A DNA stretch of 64,000 nt from Pomphorhynchus laevis (GCA_012934845.2 WNNJ02000199.1:124001-188000), one strand, 5' to 3'. Counted from the stretch's first letter, positions 1 to 11,484 are shown. Notes: generated by a model not told the origin, from the letters alone. Numbers and translations: made by a program.

Positions 1-1787
1 TTATACTTTTCGAATCAGACGAAAATAATGATAACTGGACGAACAAGTTGCTCGTAAAAGCATTTCTGAACTTCCTACAAACTGAGTATCGTGAATTTTT
101 GCGAAAGCAGGTGTCTACAAATTTGGCAAATGCAGAGCTTGGCGGTATCCCTGGTATTTATTCACTAGTACGCGGATACCTTGCTACTTGTTCTCCGTCG
201 AAATTCAGTAAAATTTCATTCGATAAATGCCTTCTGATCGAAGGTAAACCAGCATGGCAATTTGTATACCTTTGTTTAAGATGCGGTGATCGCAAAGCTG
301 CGCTAAGAGCTTCCGTCCTTGCAAATTTACCTGTTGTTTGGATACAGCTTTTGGAAGGAATCGATATTTCGTTAGAACAATTGCGTTGCCTCTACAATAG
401 TCCAAATGTTACTGATTCTTACCAACGTGCATGTTTTTGTCTTATGGATTCAGAATGTGATCCGACGAATTCTCACAGTGATGTCGTCGATAGTATCGAG
501 GATTTTCTGTGGTTAAGGCTAAGCCAAGTATACTTCACTTCTGTTTACAGCACCGATTCTAATTTCAATGATAAATTTACATCATTGCAAACTCAGATAC
601 GAGATGAATTTGGTGAAAAATATTTTGTTAACTCATCTGAAAATACATCTGACTCTATTCCTTGTCCGCTTCTTTATTGCCAATGCTTACTTTTGACGGG
701 CCAATTTGAAAATGCAATCGAATTACTATGTCGTTATCCAAAGGATTCTCTATTCGTACATGCCGTCCACATGGCAATTGTTCTTTTTGAATCGAAATTG
801 CTCGGTGTATCTGAAAGTTGTGATAATCCTCTACTTGCTAATGATGAGATCAATTTGTACAAAATACTAAAAACATACGCTGAGAAAAGATTTTTATCCT
901 CGGAAGGACATGACGAACTTTTAGCATTGTTGGATTATCTCTTTCTTTTAGAGCCTATCCAATGTACAGTAGGAAAGCACAACGATCAAGTTGTCAATGG
1001 ATTTCTTAAAGCGTTAACTAGTTTAAAATTAGACGAGAATCAAATAGCAAAAATCTACGGAATTTCAGCCGCATTTGAATTTGCGTATCGACGCCCGCAT
1101 TCCCTAATTGATAATTATTTACAAAATTCAAATCAGGCCCTGATGCATTTTGCCGATGTTTTGGATTCAGAGGCAGGCAACTGTACAACACTTATGTCTG
1201 CTATGCTTAGGTTTCATGCAGGTAACTTTGAAAGGGCAGCTGACAATATTTGTGAACTACTGGCCTTGGGTGGATTTCTGTGTATCCAAAGCTCTATCGA
1301 GCATAATTCAAAGTCCTCTGAAATCTTTAAATTTGCTGAACATTTGGTAAACGTACTGGGTGATAAACACCCAAAGTCACAAGCAACATATGAGATTGCT
1401 AATTTTTTCCTATTGTTCAACAATAGGAAATACAGAGAAGCACTAGATTTGTTACGTCGACAGGCTAAAATCATTCCCTTTTCTTTTTCTGACGTAGATG
1501 ACTGTATATGTCAGTTTATATCTTTGCCTGAGCAGTTGAAACACGCAATAAGTGATATTATTGAGTCAACTGCAGTTTGTCTGCAAAAAGTATATAAATG
1601 TGATGACAATTATTCGTCTTCTATTGATCCCGATGAAATTTTTAATCAATCTTACGCTCAAATGTCATCAAAATACCTACGTGAGCAAACAGACGCATTA
1701 ATACGATACAGTGAAAGTGTTCCATTCCATGTAAGATCTAACGTCAGCAAACGACTCCTGCAATTGTGTACATCATGTTCTGCTTAA
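1..1787 (+). CDS. NUP93: Nucleoporin Nup93/Nic96, C-terminal ~590 codons
   Basis: Structural nucleoporin of the inner-ring (Nup93) subcomplex of the nuclear pore, where it scaffolds Nup205/188, Nup155 and the central channel. The frame is open from the first bases of the window, so the 5' end lies outside; the TTG at 48 is not the real start. Family landmarks: the stretch AELGGIPGIYSLVRGYL near codon 50 (vertebrate AQLGGVPGTYQLVRSFL), then WQFVYLCLRCGD (vertebrate WALIYYCxRCGD), EDFLWLRLSQV (EDYLWLKLNQV), HAVHMAIVLFESKLL, and a C-terminal half of alpha-helical repeats as in Nic96 proteins. The visible part is about 70 percent of the ~820-residue vertebrate protein and has no intron. Stop TAA at 1785-1787; a polyadenylation signal AATAAA lies at 1997-2002. 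Identity is certain from several collinear motifs; the N-terminal exon(s) were not seen. Confidence 0.93.
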   Translation, partial: ILFESDENNDNWTNKLLVKAFLNFLQTEYREFLRKQVSTNLANAELGGIPGIYSLVRGYLATCSPSKFSKISFDKCLLIEGKPAWQFVYLCLRCGDRKAALRASVLANLPVVWIQLLEGIDISLEQLRCLYNSPNVTDSYQRACFCLMDSECDPTNSHSDVVDSIEDFLWLRLSQVYFTSVYSTDSNFNDKFTSLQTQIRDEFGEKYFVNSSENTSDSIPCPLLYCQCLLLTGQFENAIELLCRYPKDSLFVHAVHMAIVLFESKLLGVSESCDNPLLANDEINLYKILKTYAEKRFLSSEGHDELLALLDYLFLLEPIQCTVGKHNDQVVNGFLKALTSLKLDENQIAKIYGISAAFEFAYRRPHSLIDNYLQNSNQALMHFADVLDSEAGNCTTLMSAMLRFHAGNFERAADNICELLALGGFLCIQSSIEHNSKSSEIFKFAEHLVNVLGDKHPKSQATYEIANFFLLFNNRKYREALDLLRRQAKIIPFSFSDVDDCICQFISLPEQLKHAISDIIESTAVCLQKVYKCDDNYSSSIDPDEIFNQSYAQMSSKYLREQTDALIRYSESVPFHVRSNVSKRLLQLCTSCSA

Positions 1788-2269
1788 ATACAAACCATTT
1801 TAACAAATTGTGTATTTTTTTGTAAGATTTGAACATAAGCATATCGGTTTTCATTATCTTTTAATTTTGACTGAGAAAATAATGTGATTACATGAACAAA
1901 ATATTTTGATTTCATAATAGCTTTTGTTTTAAAAATTAATTATATTCATTGGTATAATAATTTAGAATGGCTTTTGTTATAATAATTAATTTAACAAATA
2001 AATATATAATTAACTTAATTTAATTAATTAATTAAATTGTAAATTAGACTAAGAAAAATAATTATTTATTTCACAATTTAGATTCAATATTTCAATGGCG
2101 CGTAGGCATATCCTTATCAAGGATTATTCAAGTGTAATCAATTTATTCGCTATTCAATTGGGTATACTTAAACAGAAGATACACAGGTCTTACTAATAAC
2201 GAAGAACGTAAATTTATATAAATACCTTATTAATATATTTAATATTAATAATATTAAATATAATTTTTG
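1788..2269. other. AT-rich 3' flank of Nup93
   Basis: Holds the Nup93 3' UTR with a poly(A) signal at 1997-2002, then simple AT-rich DNA with short palindromes such as the TTAATTAA runs near 2020. No open frame or known repeat recognised. Confidence 0.5.
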
Positions 2270-3390
2270 ATTATAGATTGTAAATAACATCATTGTTACA
2301 TATTGATATCAATTCTTTATTATAATTACAAATTTTTCGTCCTAATGGTGGTAGGAGTTTATACCTTATTTTAGGAATATATTTACTTAAATCTGACCCT
2401 ATTATTTCTTTACTTTAGAATTATTTAAAAGTCCGGCTATATTTATGTTATCTATACATTTATTAATGAAGTTTATGGTTAATGTATATTTTCTATTGTT
2501 ATTATTAACATTTATTGTACGATTATAGTATTTTGTATTACAATAACTGTCTATTATACAACTTAGCCTATCATAGTCGTTAATTAATTTTTGATTTATT
2601 GAACATATGATATCTTTAGAAAAACTTCTTATATTTACATAAAGATCTTTTAGCTTATTATCACTTAAAAGTTGTTTTAATATTTCTAATTGTTCATTTA
2701 TATACATATCTTTTTTAATATTTTTAACTCTATTTTTCCTATTCCTTTTATCACCATGACTTCTTGGTTTGCGTTTAACCGGATTATTATAATATAGTTG
2801 TTTATTATGTATTATACTACTTCTGCCAATTCCTTGTACCACGTCATTCAATCCTAATGGGTACATGGAATTAAGCGTTTTAATCCAAAAATCTTCTTTT
2901 TCTAATAGTTTTTGATTTAATATTGAAATGTTTTCTTCGATAATATGTTCTAAAATAAATAATTTACAGTTTTTAATATCATGTCCTATTAATCTCATAT
3001 GTTTATGAAATATAGTTTGACTATTATGCTGTATATTATATATGTGTTGCCTAAACCTAGTTTTTAACATTTGATATGTTTTTCCTATATATTGCAATCC
3101 ACATGTGCATTGTATTAGATACACTACACCTGCGGTATTGCAGTTACAATTATTATTAATATTTAATGAAAAACATTTGTTTGTCGTATTACTTACAATA
3201 CAATTATTATTTATAACATCGCAAGCTTTACATTTTTTCTTTTACATTTAAAATATCTAACATTAAAATCTTTAGTACTTAGTATGCTTCCAATGTGTTC
3301 GACTTCTTTTGAAAATATTTAATGATTCACAAGATTTGTCATTAAATTTAACGTTAAATTTAATATTCATTTTTAGTTAAATTTAACGAA
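2270..3390 (-). mobile_element. Naiad-type Penelope-like element: GIY-YIG endonuclease and linker
   Basis: On the minus strand the longest open part (3124 to 2402, 240 codons) starts at the GIY-YIG module: MYLIQCTCGLQYIGKTYQM, then TRFRQH. It is preceded by a Cys-rich stretch (KCKACD at about 3220). In classical PLEs the GIY-YIG domain ends the protein. Here it is followed by about 170 more residues (a basic KRKPRSHGDKRNRKNR stretch, then YTLTINFINKCIDNIN) and, in a shifted frame down to about 2270, by YKLLPPLGRKICNYN. That is the endonuclease-first order of Naiad/Chlamys PLEs, where RT comes downstream. The RT itself is missing here but occurs as separate fragments elsewhere in the window. 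The copy is broken and truncated. Confidence 0.75.
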
Positions 3391-3736
3391 AAAAATAGAT
3401 TTTTCTGCGTCACTAAGATTCACTTGTTTTAAATTGTATTTCCAGATTTTAATGATCACCAACGAGTGTGAAAATTCGGTGAGCCCTGTAGCTGCTTGAA
3501 CCTTTTAATTTCTCTATTATTTGTTGCGTACGATTAAATTATTGGAGACACAAATGATCGTTTAATAGAAGATTACATTGCTTGATATGTGAAATTTTTT
3601 AGCGACATTCGTAAACACACATTTTTATCAAATTAAGAACTAATTAATTAATATCAAATTAATTTCAATGACTATTAAATAATTTATAAAACTAATTTTT
3701 ATGGAACTACTTTTAATTGACTTATTTTTAAGCCCA

Positions 3737-5070
3737 ATTATAGCTGTCTTATTTTTATGCCATATAGAATATGAATTCTTTCATAACTGTGTAAAAACTA
3801 AATCTAAACAATATAAATATATGAAATATGTTTCGATACATTGATGATATATGTGTATTTAATTCTAATAATTTTTATTCAATTAGTGAACAAATTTATC
3901 CAGAAAGCCTTATTCTTAATAAAACCAATATTAATGATAAAGAAGTGTATGTCTAGATATGAACATTAAATTAACATTAACTAAAACTACTATTAATTTA
4001 TATCGTAAAGATGACATATTTAAATTTACAAAAAACATATTTTTGCATGAGCATTCATGCATACTATATAATATAAAATATAATACATTAAATAATGAAA
4101 TTTTAAGAATTGCAACAATATGTAATGATATTAACTTTCTTCAAAATCATTTAAATAATTTAATAGATACATGTTTTAAACTAGGTTATTATAAAAATAA
4201 CATCAACCAGAAAATAGTAAAGACATATTTAAACCTACATAAAACGTATTTTTGCATGGGAATTTATGCATACCATAAATTATAGCTGACTTATTTTTAA
4301 GCTTTATAGAATATGAATTTGTTCATAACTGTTTAAAAATAAATCTAAATTATATTAATACGTGAAATATATGTTTCGATATATTGATGATATATGTGTA
4401 TTTAACTCTAATAATTTTTATTCAATAAGCAAAAAATTTTATCCAGGTAGCCTCATTCTTAATAAATCCAATATTAATGATAAAGAAAGTATATATCTAG
4501 ATATGTACATTAAATTAACATCAATTAAAACTACTTTTAATTTATATCGAAAAGATGACATATTTAAACTTACATGAAACGTATTTTTGCATGAGCATTT
4601 ATACATACCATAAATTATAGCTGACTTATTTTTAAGCTTTATAGAATATGAATTTGTTCATAACTGTTTAAAAATAAATATAAATTATATAAAAATATGA
4701 AATATATGTTTCGATATATTGATGATATATGTGTATTTAATTCTAATAATTTTTATTCAATTAGTGAACAAATTTATTCAAGTAGTCATATTCGTAGTAA
4801 AACCAGAAGGTATATATGAACATTAAATTATAATCAATTAAAACCAATATTATCGTAAAAACGACATATCTTAATGTACAAGAAACATATTTTTGCATGA
4901 GCATTCATGCATACCATATAATGTAAAATATAATACTTTAGATAATGAAATTTTATGAATTGCAACAATTTGTAACAATGTTGGCTTTCTTAAAAATCAT
5001 TTAAATAATTTAACAGATGCATATTTTAAACTAGGTCACAATAACTTTTAAATCAAACAGAAAATAGTAA
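3737..5070 (+). mobile_element. Naiad-type PLE reverse transcriptase C-terminal part, three tandem copies
   Basis: Three head-to-tail copies of the same RT segment start near 3737, 4282 and 4613 (each begins close to an AATTATAGCTGACTT-like sequence). Each encodes the palm region with FIEYEF, then MFRYIDDICVFNSNNFY (catalytic Y-I-D-D), then ILNKSNIN..KESIYLDM and LYRKDDIFK. The first copy runs on through HEHSCILYN and NNEILRIATICNDINFLQN, the end of the RT (open frame 3959-4285). Copies differ by point changes and indels and none is intact. The tandem layout is odd for a retroelement and looks like local DNA duplication of an already truncated copy. Confidence 0.75.
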
Positions 5071-5480
5071 AATATATGTTAGCAAAATATCATTAAACTA
5101 ATATTATTAATATTACTAATATCAATATAATATAATACAATAATATAATATATATTATCTATTAATTAGCTCATAAAAACAATGAATTATGAAAATTCTT
5201 TTAAATAGTCTCATTAAAATAATTTAATTAACACGTATTTTAAACTAGATTTTACGTTTTCGTGAAATACTAGGATATGGATAAAAAATTACCCTCGTTC
5301 AAGTTATCGATTGATTATCTGATTTTAAGAAATTAGCGAGTAATAAGAATCTTTAAAATGCAATATTTGAATTTACTCAAAAGGTTTTGCCTAACTAAAC
5401 TAAAGTAGTATGTACACTTTCTCGTTATGATAAATTATAAAAATGACGCCTAATAAACTTGAATTTATCTCAATTTTATT
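5071..5480. other. AT-rich stretch without recognisable gene
   Basis: Simple AT-rich sequence between PLE fragments and the minus-strand LINE. No open frame or repeat that I can support. Confidence 0.4.
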
Positions 5481-8020
5481 TCAATGACCAATCGGTTATG
5501 TCATACGTATTTGTCTTTGATAAAAATTGAAATAGAAGACAAATCACTGAGCAGAGAGAAAAGCAAAGGGCCTAATACGAAGCCTTGTGGAACACCGGAC
5601 GGGATGGAAGAAGGATTAGAAAGTGAACAGTTAGAGCAAATGCGAAAAGTACGGTTTGATAGATTCGAAGAAAACCAAACTACAATGGATAAAGAGAAGC
5701 CATAATCATGACGAAGACGATAGAGAAGAATCGAGTGATCGACGATGACAAAAGCAGGGGAGAGATCAAGAGAAACTATGATACTTCATAATTTTTGATC
5801 GCGCGAGATGAGTAAGTCGTTATAAACTTTAAGACAGGCAATTTCAGTAGCAATTAGAGCGAAAAGCAGCTTGGAAGAGAGGGAACAAGTTGGAAGAATA
5901 TATATATGCATTAACTTGCTTGAGAACTAGACGCTCAAAGAGTTTAGAGAGGGTTGGGAGAAGTGAGATAGGGCGGTACGAAGATGGTAGTGATGGGCCG
6001 AGAGATTGCTTTTTGAGGAGAGGGCGAACAGTGGCGCATTTCCAGTAGGAAGGAAATGTACGGCTGCGGATTGACGAGTTGAACAATGTGGTTAGGAAGG
6101 GTTGGATAGATTAGCAGATAGTTTTAAGCAAGTGAGTGGAATTTGGTAAGAAGGAGATGTTTTATTAGGTAAAGTCAGAAGAACCGAAGAAACTTCATCA
6201 TACGAAAAGGGAAGATGGTGTCATAGCTCTGTGGGGGAAGTATTTTGAGAGAAGAGAGAATACAAGGGGCATATGGTTGGAAGGGAAAGTGAATTAGATA
6301 GCTTAGATTGTAGATAAGAAGAAAATTCATCAGGATTTATGTTACAATGGGTAGAGGATGGTGAAAGAATTGAGTTTAAGATTTTCCAATGAGATTTAGA
6401 GTTGGAAGCGGAATCGAGTTTATTTCGTCAAAAGAGAGTACGTTTAGTACGCATAAGAATAATATGGAAACGGCGGAAAGATATAAAGCACGGAGATTTG
6501 GTGTGAGTTTGGAGAACGTTTAAGAAAGCGATTAAATACACCAAAAGAGTGAAGGAGTCGGCGCTTAGAAAGGCAACAGTCGGAATCGAACCAGGGAGCA
6601 TGGCGCAAGCGATAAAAACATTGGGGTCGAATAGGCAGAATGTGATTGAGGATAGTCGTAAGTTCAGAATCAAACAAAATGAATAGATTATCGGGATCTC
6701 TGCATCCGGATCTCTGTTGATTAAGGCTGAGCAAAGAATAGGGATATCGATTAGTTTCCATGGTCGACTTGTAGTAGCTAATGTTGGAGTAAGAGTGATA
6801 AATTAATGTTAGAGTAAGAGTAAGAGTGACAAGGAAATGATCGCAGAAATCAGTATTAGTAATTGACAAGGAGACATGCATTGACTTAGTTGTGAACATC
6901 ATTGATTTTTGATAGCACCGCCGAGATTATAGGGGCTTGCTGAAAGTAATTTATAGTTAAAATCAGAAAAAAGTTTAGTCAGAGTGATATAGTCAGAGTC
7001 AGCCTGGCGATCAAGACGAATGTTAAAATCACCGAGAACATAATAAGGATTATAAGACCATGAACAGTGAGAAAGAAGATCTGTAATGTCGTTAAAGAAC
7101 ATACATGGTGGTCCACTGAACCTGGACGGTATACAATCACAAGTTCCATAGGGAACGGAGTTGATAATCTGCATATGAGTAATTCGAATGTTAGCGTTAA
7201 TTTTACGTAGAGACGTTGGGTGACGATAAATGGCAACAATATTGCCATTTAGCTCGCAATGCGAGCTAAATTGAGCTGGACAATATCAGAAGGGGAGTGG
7301 CCAGAAAAGATACGACTAGTATACGAAGTGGTCATAAGTTTAAAACGTTGGGAGAGTACCAAGGAATATGAGATGTATTTAGATGGGGAGCAACAGGAAA
7401 GAGAAGGTACGAGATTAACAGATTTACCATTTGCATCGTTAGGATGATGAAGATGAATGGAAGTTTTATCCTTAGTTGAACTACGAGTGTATGAGAGAAG
7501 GTTCAATAATGGAATTATACTATGCGAAATAATGTGTTTATGCGAGGGAAACGTTAAAAACAGAATCGATCTGAGTGGTTGTATGTGTGACATGAGTGGA
7601 GGAGCATAATAGCTGTAAAAGTTTTACTGATGAACAAAAACCACCTGTTAACGGTTTACTTTTATACACCAAGTGGTCAGATATTTTAACTCGAACAAGG
7701 TTTCATACGTCACAATCTTTACAATCACGTCCAACTTCCAAACTTGCATAACGATCATCGCATTCCGATGTGGAAGATGCGTGATCAGGAACAGAAATTT
7801 GAGATTGAGATTTTCTAGGCATGATCTTTTATCGAGAGATTAAGCTCAATCCGCAAGTGTAGCGAGCGGTACTGACAGAAAAAATCTGGAACTTACAGTA
7901 AAAATCTGGAACTGACAGGAAAACTCTGGAACTGATAGGAAAAATCTGGAACTGACAGGACAAATCTGGAGCCGCGAGGATAATCTCAGCTCTTTGAGAG
8001 ATATTATCTCTCAAACGTTT
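5480..8020 (-). mobile_element. CR1/L2-like non-LTR retrotransposon (LINE), decayed
   Basis: Reading the minus strand from high to low coordinates: a short ORF1-like start (MPRKSQSQISVPDH, about 7820) with a CKDC motif; start of an endonuclease ORF (7593-7249); apurinic-type endonuclease motif YYVLGDFNIRLDRQAD (near 7040); the region before RT (PWFDSDCCLSKRR, about 6580); RT finger FPSYWKCATVRPLLKK and SYRPISLLPTLSKLFERLV (about 6060-5930); RT motif SGVPQGFVLGPLLFSL (about 5600). The motif order and the QGxxLGPLLFS box place it in the Jockey/CR1/L2 group of LINEs. The frame shifts several times and the element is shorter than full LINEs, so it has internal deletions. No 3' repeat was recognised at its low-coordinate end. 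Confidence 0.75.
7871..7970. repeat. 20-bp tandem repeat, five units
   Basis: Five near-identical 20-bp units (plus-strand form CTGACAGGAAAAATCTGGAA). They lie just upstream, in the minus-strand sense, of the ORF1-like start of the LINE, where some LINE families carry promoter or 5' UTR monomers. That role is an inference from position. Confidence 0.7.
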
Positions 8021-9052
8021 TATGACAAGGATGTTATACTGTTCTATGCTTTAATCCTAAGGATGCGTATGCAAATACGCCCAAGTACGCCTATTTTAGC
8101 CCAAGTACGCCTTTAGGGTACTTGGGCTATCTCGGGATTAGTCTTCTTCTCTAAAGGATTCCCCCAGAGCAAAGACTAGGGTTTTCCTTGTCTCGAAATT
8201 CCTGCCATAGTCCACCTCGACTGGACTCTTACGGTGTGAGAGACCTCGCATGGTTCAATTGACGGGCTGCGCGTTGGTGTGGCTGAGGTCAGATCCCTCT
8301 GAACCTGTGGCTGTTGATTTATATTGAATACTGAATGGACGAAGAGACATAATTGCATGAAAATATGGACAGACTTAATTTATGTATCTTATTATTATTC
8401 ATCTTGTATTTTTATTAAGAAAACCTATTGTCTCCTGTGCAATTTTCAGATTTGCTGAATAAAAAGTTTATTAATCTTTACAAGATTATGAAATATATTT
8501 CCAATGCAGGTCATTTAATCTGTGAACGTAAGGAGGTTATACTGATCTATGCTTTAATCCTTACGTGTCTGCAAACTGGTGTAAGAATATCGTCACGAAC
8601 CAGTTACAACACGATCTAACTATCATCATTTTGCGGCGACGTAAGTATTCAGTAAATCATCAGGGCGCAGTCTCTGAGTACTAACTTTTCAATATGCTGT
8701 AGTACTTGTATGGCCTATATAGAATTCAACTAGTCGTTGAAAAATTGCATAAAACTTTCTTGCGTATTTGTATACTCCTTACCTGTCTGATACTTTTCAA
8801 AATATATTTCCAGCGCAGGCCATTAATCCGTGAAATGTAAGGACGTTATACCGTTCTATGCTTTAATCCTAAACATGTGTCTTCAAACTAGTATACGAAT
8901 ATCGTCACGAAACAGTTGCAATACGACCTAACTAACAACATCATGCGCCGACGTTAGTACTCGGTTAATAATCGGGGCGCAGACAGTGAACACTAACGTT
9001 TCAACATTCTGTAATACTTGGATTGTCAATATTGAATCCAGCTAGTCGTTGA
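8015..9052. repeat. 310-bp direct tandem repeat (two long units and one fragment)
   Basis: Unit A (8492-8740) and unit B (8801-9052) align along their length with a period of about 310 bp, for example GGAGGTTATACTG at 8532 and GGACGTTATACC at 8842, and both end in CTAGTCGTTGA. A third fragment (about 8015-8057) has the GTTATACTGTTCTATGCTTT block and is cut by the LINE tail. No open frame is conserved; this looks like a small satellite or the non-coding end of an unknown element. Confidence 0.65.
8072..8352 (+). mobile_element. 5'-truncated 3' end of the I/Jockey-like LINE family
   Basis: Matches the 3' end of the long LINE at 15.3-19.1 kb: the blocks TATCTCGGGATTAGTCTTCT and CCCAGAGCAAAGACTAGG correspond to bases near 18805 and 18841. 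The same tail recurs at 20341 and 33683, all on the plus strand. The start here carries a duplicated AAGTACGCC motif. It interrupts the first, partial unit of the 310-bp repeat around it. Confidence 0.7.
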
Positions 9053-9530
9053 ATAATATTAGAATAATATCTCGCCAATCTTGATTAACAAATAATAATT
9101 AATTTAGCAAATAATGATTTAATAAGCTATATCTTCAAAAATGACACATTTCGACTTTATTTTTCTTAAATTTCGTAGGGAAGGTATTTCTGCATTAATC
9201 TTCTTGTCATCCTGACAGCTACTTTCTTATTTGCTTTGGCTAAGAATTAAAATAAACTAGACTTAACAAACTTTTATTTTAACTCTTTTATACTTTACTT
9301 CTATTTAAATATCAAAATGTAACCATTTTGTCAAGTTTAATAGCTAGTATTAATATTTTATATAAATTATTATGAGCGTGCATCTATTTTATTAATAGAA
9401 TGACATAAAATTGCAATTGTGTTTTTAAGACATTTTTCTACTCAAGCTTTGTGGATTAATTATAATTAGTTTATCAGATAAGAAAGCTTAAATCAGTTTG
9501 TATCCAATTATTTATCTAAATAAATTTTTA
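9053..9530. other. AT-rich stretch without recognisable gene
   Basis: No open frame, splice-bounded exon or repeat seen between the tandem repeat and the palindrome. Confidence 0.4.
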
Positions 9531-9572
9531 CAAGAAGGCGAGGAAACAGGAATATTTATTTGATTAGAAAAA

Positions 9573-9618
9573 TCCAATATTTCGACGGCACTACGGCACG
9601 TCATCTTCAGGGTTGTAA
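9573..9618 (-). ncRNA. Hammerhead ribozyme-like motif, family B (minus arm)
   Basis: Mirror copy of the plus-arm motif: on the minus strand CTGAAGA is at 9610-9604, followed by the same helix II and GAAA. Confidence 0.58.
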
Positions 9619-9679
9619 TTAGCTAGAACACTTATAACACTCTATAAAGTTTAAGAAAATTTATAAGTGTTCTAGCTAA

Positions 9680-9725
9680 TTACAACCCTGAAGATGACGT
9701 GCCGTAGTGCCGTCGAAATATTGGA
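9680..9725 (+). ncRNA. Hammerhead ribozyme-like motif, family B (plus arm)
   Basis: CTGAAGA (9688-9694) fits the C-U-G-A-N-G-A box. It is followed by one base, then GACG (9696-9699) which pairs with CGTC (9711-9714) as helix II, then GAAA (9715-9718). After GAAA comes UAUU, compatible with the minimal helix III and U-H cleavage site known from PLE-encoded hammerheads. Helix I (CC before the core, GG after) is short. The layout is seen in the sequence; activity is not shown. Confidence 0.6.
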
Positions 9726-9851
9726 TTTTTCTAATCAAATAAATATTCATGTTTCCTCGCCTTCTTGTAATAATTCGGATTAACGAAACGAATTTTCTCA
9801 AATTTTTGTTATTTTTGCAAAATATTTCCTCACATTTCATAATTCGATTAG

Positions 9852-9965
9852 CCTTGCCAAGATATTTTCAAAAGTTGGAATTGCTCTGAATTGTGTAAAT
9901 CACTGGATGCCGATTTTCTTCGTGAAATTAAAATCTACTACACTAATAATCAACTTATAGTAATT
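9852..9965 (+). CDS. Possible coding exon of an unrecognised gene
   Basis: Bounded by an acceptor (TTCGATTAG before 9852) and a strong donor (ATT then GTAAGT at 9966). It is 114 nt, exactly 38 codons, open in the frame starting at 9852 (begins PCQDIFKSWNCSELCKSLDA, ends TNNQLIVI). The reading frame is richer in GC and in C, W and D codons than the flanks. I do not recognise the protein. Confidence 0.4.
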
Positions 9966-10179
9966 GTAAGTAAAATAATTATTTCTAATCAAATATATGT
10001 TCACGGATCAAATTGTTCGTCGTTTGAAATTACCGAACTTTTAAAAATTAGAAATTTTGGAAATTAAAATTATTTTAAAAGATAAAAACTTGGAGAATAA
10101 TTTTCACTGGTCACTTTAGTAGAGAACTTTGATATTAAAACGTTTATGGCAATTGGACAAAGCGAACTTTGAATTTCAG

Positions 10180-10235
10180 GATTTGATCTAAACGAATGGT
10201 GCTACGGCAATTATTTACTTCAAAATAAGTTTTCT
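10180..10235 (+). CDS. Possible small coding exon
   Basis: Acceptor AATTTCAG just before 10180 and donor GTATGT at 10236. The 56-nt segment is open in one frame (FDLNEWCYGNYLLQNKFS). Its entry phase does not join directly to the exon ending at 9965, so if both are real another exon lies between them or they belong to different transcripts. Confidence 0.3.
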
Positions 10236-10951
10236 GTATGTTCGATAGGATATACAGTGAATACTTGATGAATAGGAAGTTCTTAAATTAAAAGTGTTAT
10301 TTACGAATGTAAATATAATCGAAAAATCTTATTCACAAATGCAAATATTATCGAAAAATCATATTCACGAGTATTTTCAATATTCATAGATTCTTTGCAT
10401 GAAACCGATTTTATATTGCATATTTTCTTTTTTATTTTCATATAAACGGGTTTTATGAAAATAACAACCAGTTATTTATTTATTTTTTTTGTAATAAATA
10501 CCTACTGACAAAAGGCGTTTAGTAATTATTTTTCCATATTTACAATCAAATGAATAGTGTTTAAACTTTGTTTAACAAAGTTTCAACTTTGTTAAACTTA
10601 TATTTTAAACTTCGTCACTGTTATTACGAAGCCTTTTGTTATAGAGTAGGAATTTTAATCCTTGAAGTTTGATGATAATTTGTATGAAAATGTAATTCAA
10701 TTGTTATAATCTTCAAAATAAATTTTAAATTAAAGCTTCATGAAATTAATAAATGTTTACATTTTAAATATTATTTAATTAATATTTACATTTAAATGAA
10801 ATTAATAATATATTCATATATATAGATCTCTCAATGTCATATTTTGTAATTATAGTATCAAATTTATTCACATAAAATAAATATCGTTATGCATTATAAA
10901 CAAAATATATTAAATTTAGAAATTATATATTAAACATAAAAAAGATTTCAG

Positions 10952-11061
10952 ATGAAGAAATTTGTACAAACTTTCTGTTACAACTAAAACACCAAAGAAT
11001 ACTTAAAATAACAAATTCAGAACTACTAAATAATGTAAAACATATTCAAATTATGAAATAG
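10952..11061 (+). CDS. Possible terminal coding exon
   Basis: Acceptor AAAGATTTCAG ends at 10951. One frame runs DEEICTNFLLQLKHQRILKI to HIQIMK and stops with TAG at 11059-11061. Candidate last exon of the gene whose exons lie at 9852 and 10180, but the splice phases cannot all be reconciled by eye. Function unknown. Confidence 0.3.
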
Positions 11062-11484
11062 TTTTTATAACTTGTATTGTGAGTTCGATTTTTTAAATAT
11101 GTATATTTAATGGCAAAGTACCGGTTCTTCTCTATGTCAATCATGTTGTGTTATATTATGTATATAAGCAGCTATAAACGAACTTTCAATAATAATAATT
11201 CGCAATAATTATGGCTTAGCTGGAAATAATCTCTACTGCTAGATGTAGAGAACACTAGATCTTTTTTATAATTCAGCCGTCTAGGAATCTATTTGCACAC
11301 AGAAGTGTACGATATCTACAATTGATAAGTCATAATTTTGACGAAAAATTACAAGTTATAAAATTAATTTTGGCGAATGAGAAGTATCTTGTAATGAGAA
11401 TTAGATTTTTTAAATATTCATAAAATCCCTCTTTATTTATATAAATAAAATACTTAGACAGATATAAAAAATCTAAAACATATT

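Larger units (their letters stand above)
9531..9767. repeat. Long near-perfect palindrome with a hammerhead-like core in each arm
   Basis: The left arm starts CAAGAAGGCGAGGAAACAGG and the right arm ends with its reverse complement, with a spacer of about 25 nt near 9640-9660. Each arm carries the block listed separately as a hammerhead-like motif. Arms match almost base for base, so the pair arose recently or is kept alike by conversion. Confidence 0.85.

Noticed and set aside
5484-5705. Plus-strand 73-codon frame
   Set aside because: Shadow of the minus-strand LINE RT motif GVPQGFVLGPLLF.
7259-7447. Plus-strand 62-codon frame
   Set aside because: Antisense to the start of the LINE endonuclease ORF.
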